Source: an uncultured Clostridium sp. (lineage in GTDB: Bacteria > Bacillota > Clostridia > Clostridiales > Clostridiaceae). From it: 42,605 bases of DNA. Every line of letters starts with the position of its first letter. The stretch's first letter is position 1. Position numbers and translations under genes: made by a program. The notes beneath the pieces were generated by a model, which saw nothing but the letters and a program-made list of their open reading frames with translations, ran no database searches and had not been told where the DNA came from. The stretch covers positions 1-42,605 of the forward strand of contig CAKVLD010000023.1 of assembly GCA_934755305.1 (NCBI GenBank), read 5' to 3'. Below, one piece after another: positions 41,795-42,605 of the stretch.

Positions 41795-42487
41795 TTGAAG
41801 ATTTTGGTTATTATTCCTGCTTATAATGAAGAAAAAAATATTATTAATGTAGTAAATAACATTAAAAAAGAGTGTCCAGAAGTGGATTATATAGTTATTA
41901 ATGATTGTTCTAAAGATAATACTGAAAAAATATTAAAAGAAAATAAATTTAATTACATATCTTTACCAGTTAACATGGGTATTGGAGGTGGAGTCCAAAC
42001 AGGCTATAAATATGCAGCTGCAAATGGATATGATATAGCCATTCAAATAGATGGTGATGGTCAACATGATCCTAAGTATATAAAGAAATTAATTCAACCA
42101 ATTATTGATGGAAAAGCTGATATGACTATAGGTTCTAGATTTATAGAAAAAGAAGGATTTCAAACATCTTTTATGAGAAGAGTAGGAATTAACTTTTTAA
42201 ATAGATTAATAAAAATATGTTGTGGGCAAAATATAACAGATGTTACTAGTGGATTTAGAGCTACCAATAAACGATTAACAAAAGAATTTGCTAAAAATTA
42301 TGCGCAAGATTATCCAGAACCAGAAGCAATAATCCATAGTGTTTTAAAAGGATTTAAAGTACAAGAAGTTCCTGTTATAATGCATGAAAGACAAGAAGGG
42401 GAATCGTCTATTAATATGACTAAATCTATATATTATATGATAAAGGTTTCTTTAGCAATTATTTTATGTAGAATAAGTGATAAATAG
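41795..42487 (+). CDS. Family 2 glycosyltransferase, DPM1/polyprenyl-phosphate mannosyl- or glucosyltransferase-like
   Basis: A GT-A enzyme of 230 residues similar to dolichol-phosphate mannose synthase. LVIIPAYNEEKNI, VINDCSKDNT, NMGIGGGVQTGYKYA, the metal-binding QIDGDGQHDPKYI (D-x-D), TIGSRFIEKEGF and DVTSGFRATNKR are in the family order. Such enzymes load a sugar onto polyprenyl phosphate for use by GT-C enzymes outside the membrane; the DUF2142 protein nearby is a plausible partner. A C-terminal hydrophobic segment is short. I prefer TTG 41795 (GGTGAT site at 41784-41789; MKILVIIPAYNEE) over ATG 41771, which has no ribosome binding site and starts close to the predicted mRNA end. Confidence 0.9.
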   Translation: MKILVIIPAYNEEKNIINVVNNIKKECPEVDYIVINDCSKDNTEKILKENKFNYISLPVNMGIGGGVQTGYKYAAANGYDIAIQIDGDGQHDPKYIKKLIQPIIDGKADMTIGSRFIEKEGFQTSFMRRVGINFLNRLIKICCGQNITDVTSGFRATNKRLTKEFAKNYAQDYPEPEAIIHSVLKGFKVQEVPVIMHERQEGESSINMTKSIYYMIKVSLAIILCRISDK

Positions 42488-42605
42488 AATATGGTTTAAT
42501 ATAATTCTAATAAATTATTATATTTTTAATGATAGTGTAAAGTTGGCTATGAAAAAATAAGGTAGAAATAAATAATACTTTATTTTATGAAATAGATAAT
42601 AAACT

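Noticed and set aside
42488..42605. Start of another gene at the end of the window.
   Set aside because: Short frames are interrupted by stops and no ribosome binding site with a start codon leads out of the window.
1..42605. tRNA, rRNA, riboswitch, transposase or phage genes.
   Set aside because: I saw no cloverleaf, conserved rRNA segment, known riboswitch core or transposase/integrase ORF; the only mobile-element hint is the 63-nt inverted repeat at 23224.

Overview
The window is very AT-rich. Its Shine-Dalgarno sites are strong (AGGAGG/GGGGGA type), TTG and GTG starts are common, intrinsic terminators are U-tracted, and the gene set is that of a Gram-positive envelope (LCP ligase, NlpC/P60, VanZ, PP2C/eukaryotic-type kinase). 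This fits a low-GC Firmicute, most likely Clostridium sensu stricto. I cannot name a species from sequence alone. The window is almost entirely a cell-surface polysaccharide and cell-envelope locus.

Region A (1-12064, all +) is the distal part of a Wzx/Wzy-type capsule or exopolysaccharide operon. It runs: the C-terminal end of a UDP-glucose dehydrogenase, manC, a split Alg14/Alg13-like glycosyltransferase pair, an alpha/beta-hydrolase-like protein, GT4, GT2, a Wzy-like polymerase, GT4, a Wzx-like flippase, a hexapeptide-repeat acyltransferase and two membrane acyltransferases (family 3). The first of these two appears to use an ATA start. The operon ends at a strong bidirectional hairpin terminator. 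The predicted product is a uronic-acid/mannose-containing, heavily acylated polymer. The priming transferase and chain-length genes would lie upstream of the window.

Region B (12078-23401) is accessory. One gene on the minus strand encodes a secreted 978-residue protein made almost only of seven galactose-binding-like modules in an A-B alternating pattern. Divergent from it, after a 451-bp gap holding promoters, a 12-bp palindrome and a leader hairpin, is a four-gene operon: PP2C phosphatase, a membrane Ser/Thr kinase with a TPR ectodomain, a small membrane protein whose predicted cytoplasmic tail carries about seven (D/E)ET(S/T)LL repeats, and a 1443-residue surface protein with 13 Ig-like modules and a C-terminal membrane anchor. 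I consider this operon the most likely undescribed system in the window: a phospho-signalling module coupled to a giant surface stalk. A 63-nt hairpin without a U-tract follows it.

Region C (23402-27403, +) has envelope housekeeping genes in separate units: an LCP-family ligase, an NlpC/P60 endopeptidase with four C-terminal 42-residue repeats, a VanZ-like protein and galE.

Region D (27426-41709, +) is a second polysaccharide pathway, this one rhamnose-based and ABC-transporter-dependent. It contains rmlC, rmlB, GT2, a polyprenyl-phosphate sugar-1-phosphate transferase, Wzm (with an unusual ectodomain), Wzt, a tandem GT2, another GT2, a DUF2142 membrane protein, rmlA and rmlD. A separately promoted DPM1-like GT2 closes the window. 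The last 118 bases show no gene I can support. Gaps longer than 300 bp are 15015-15465 and 23096-23401; both are described as features.
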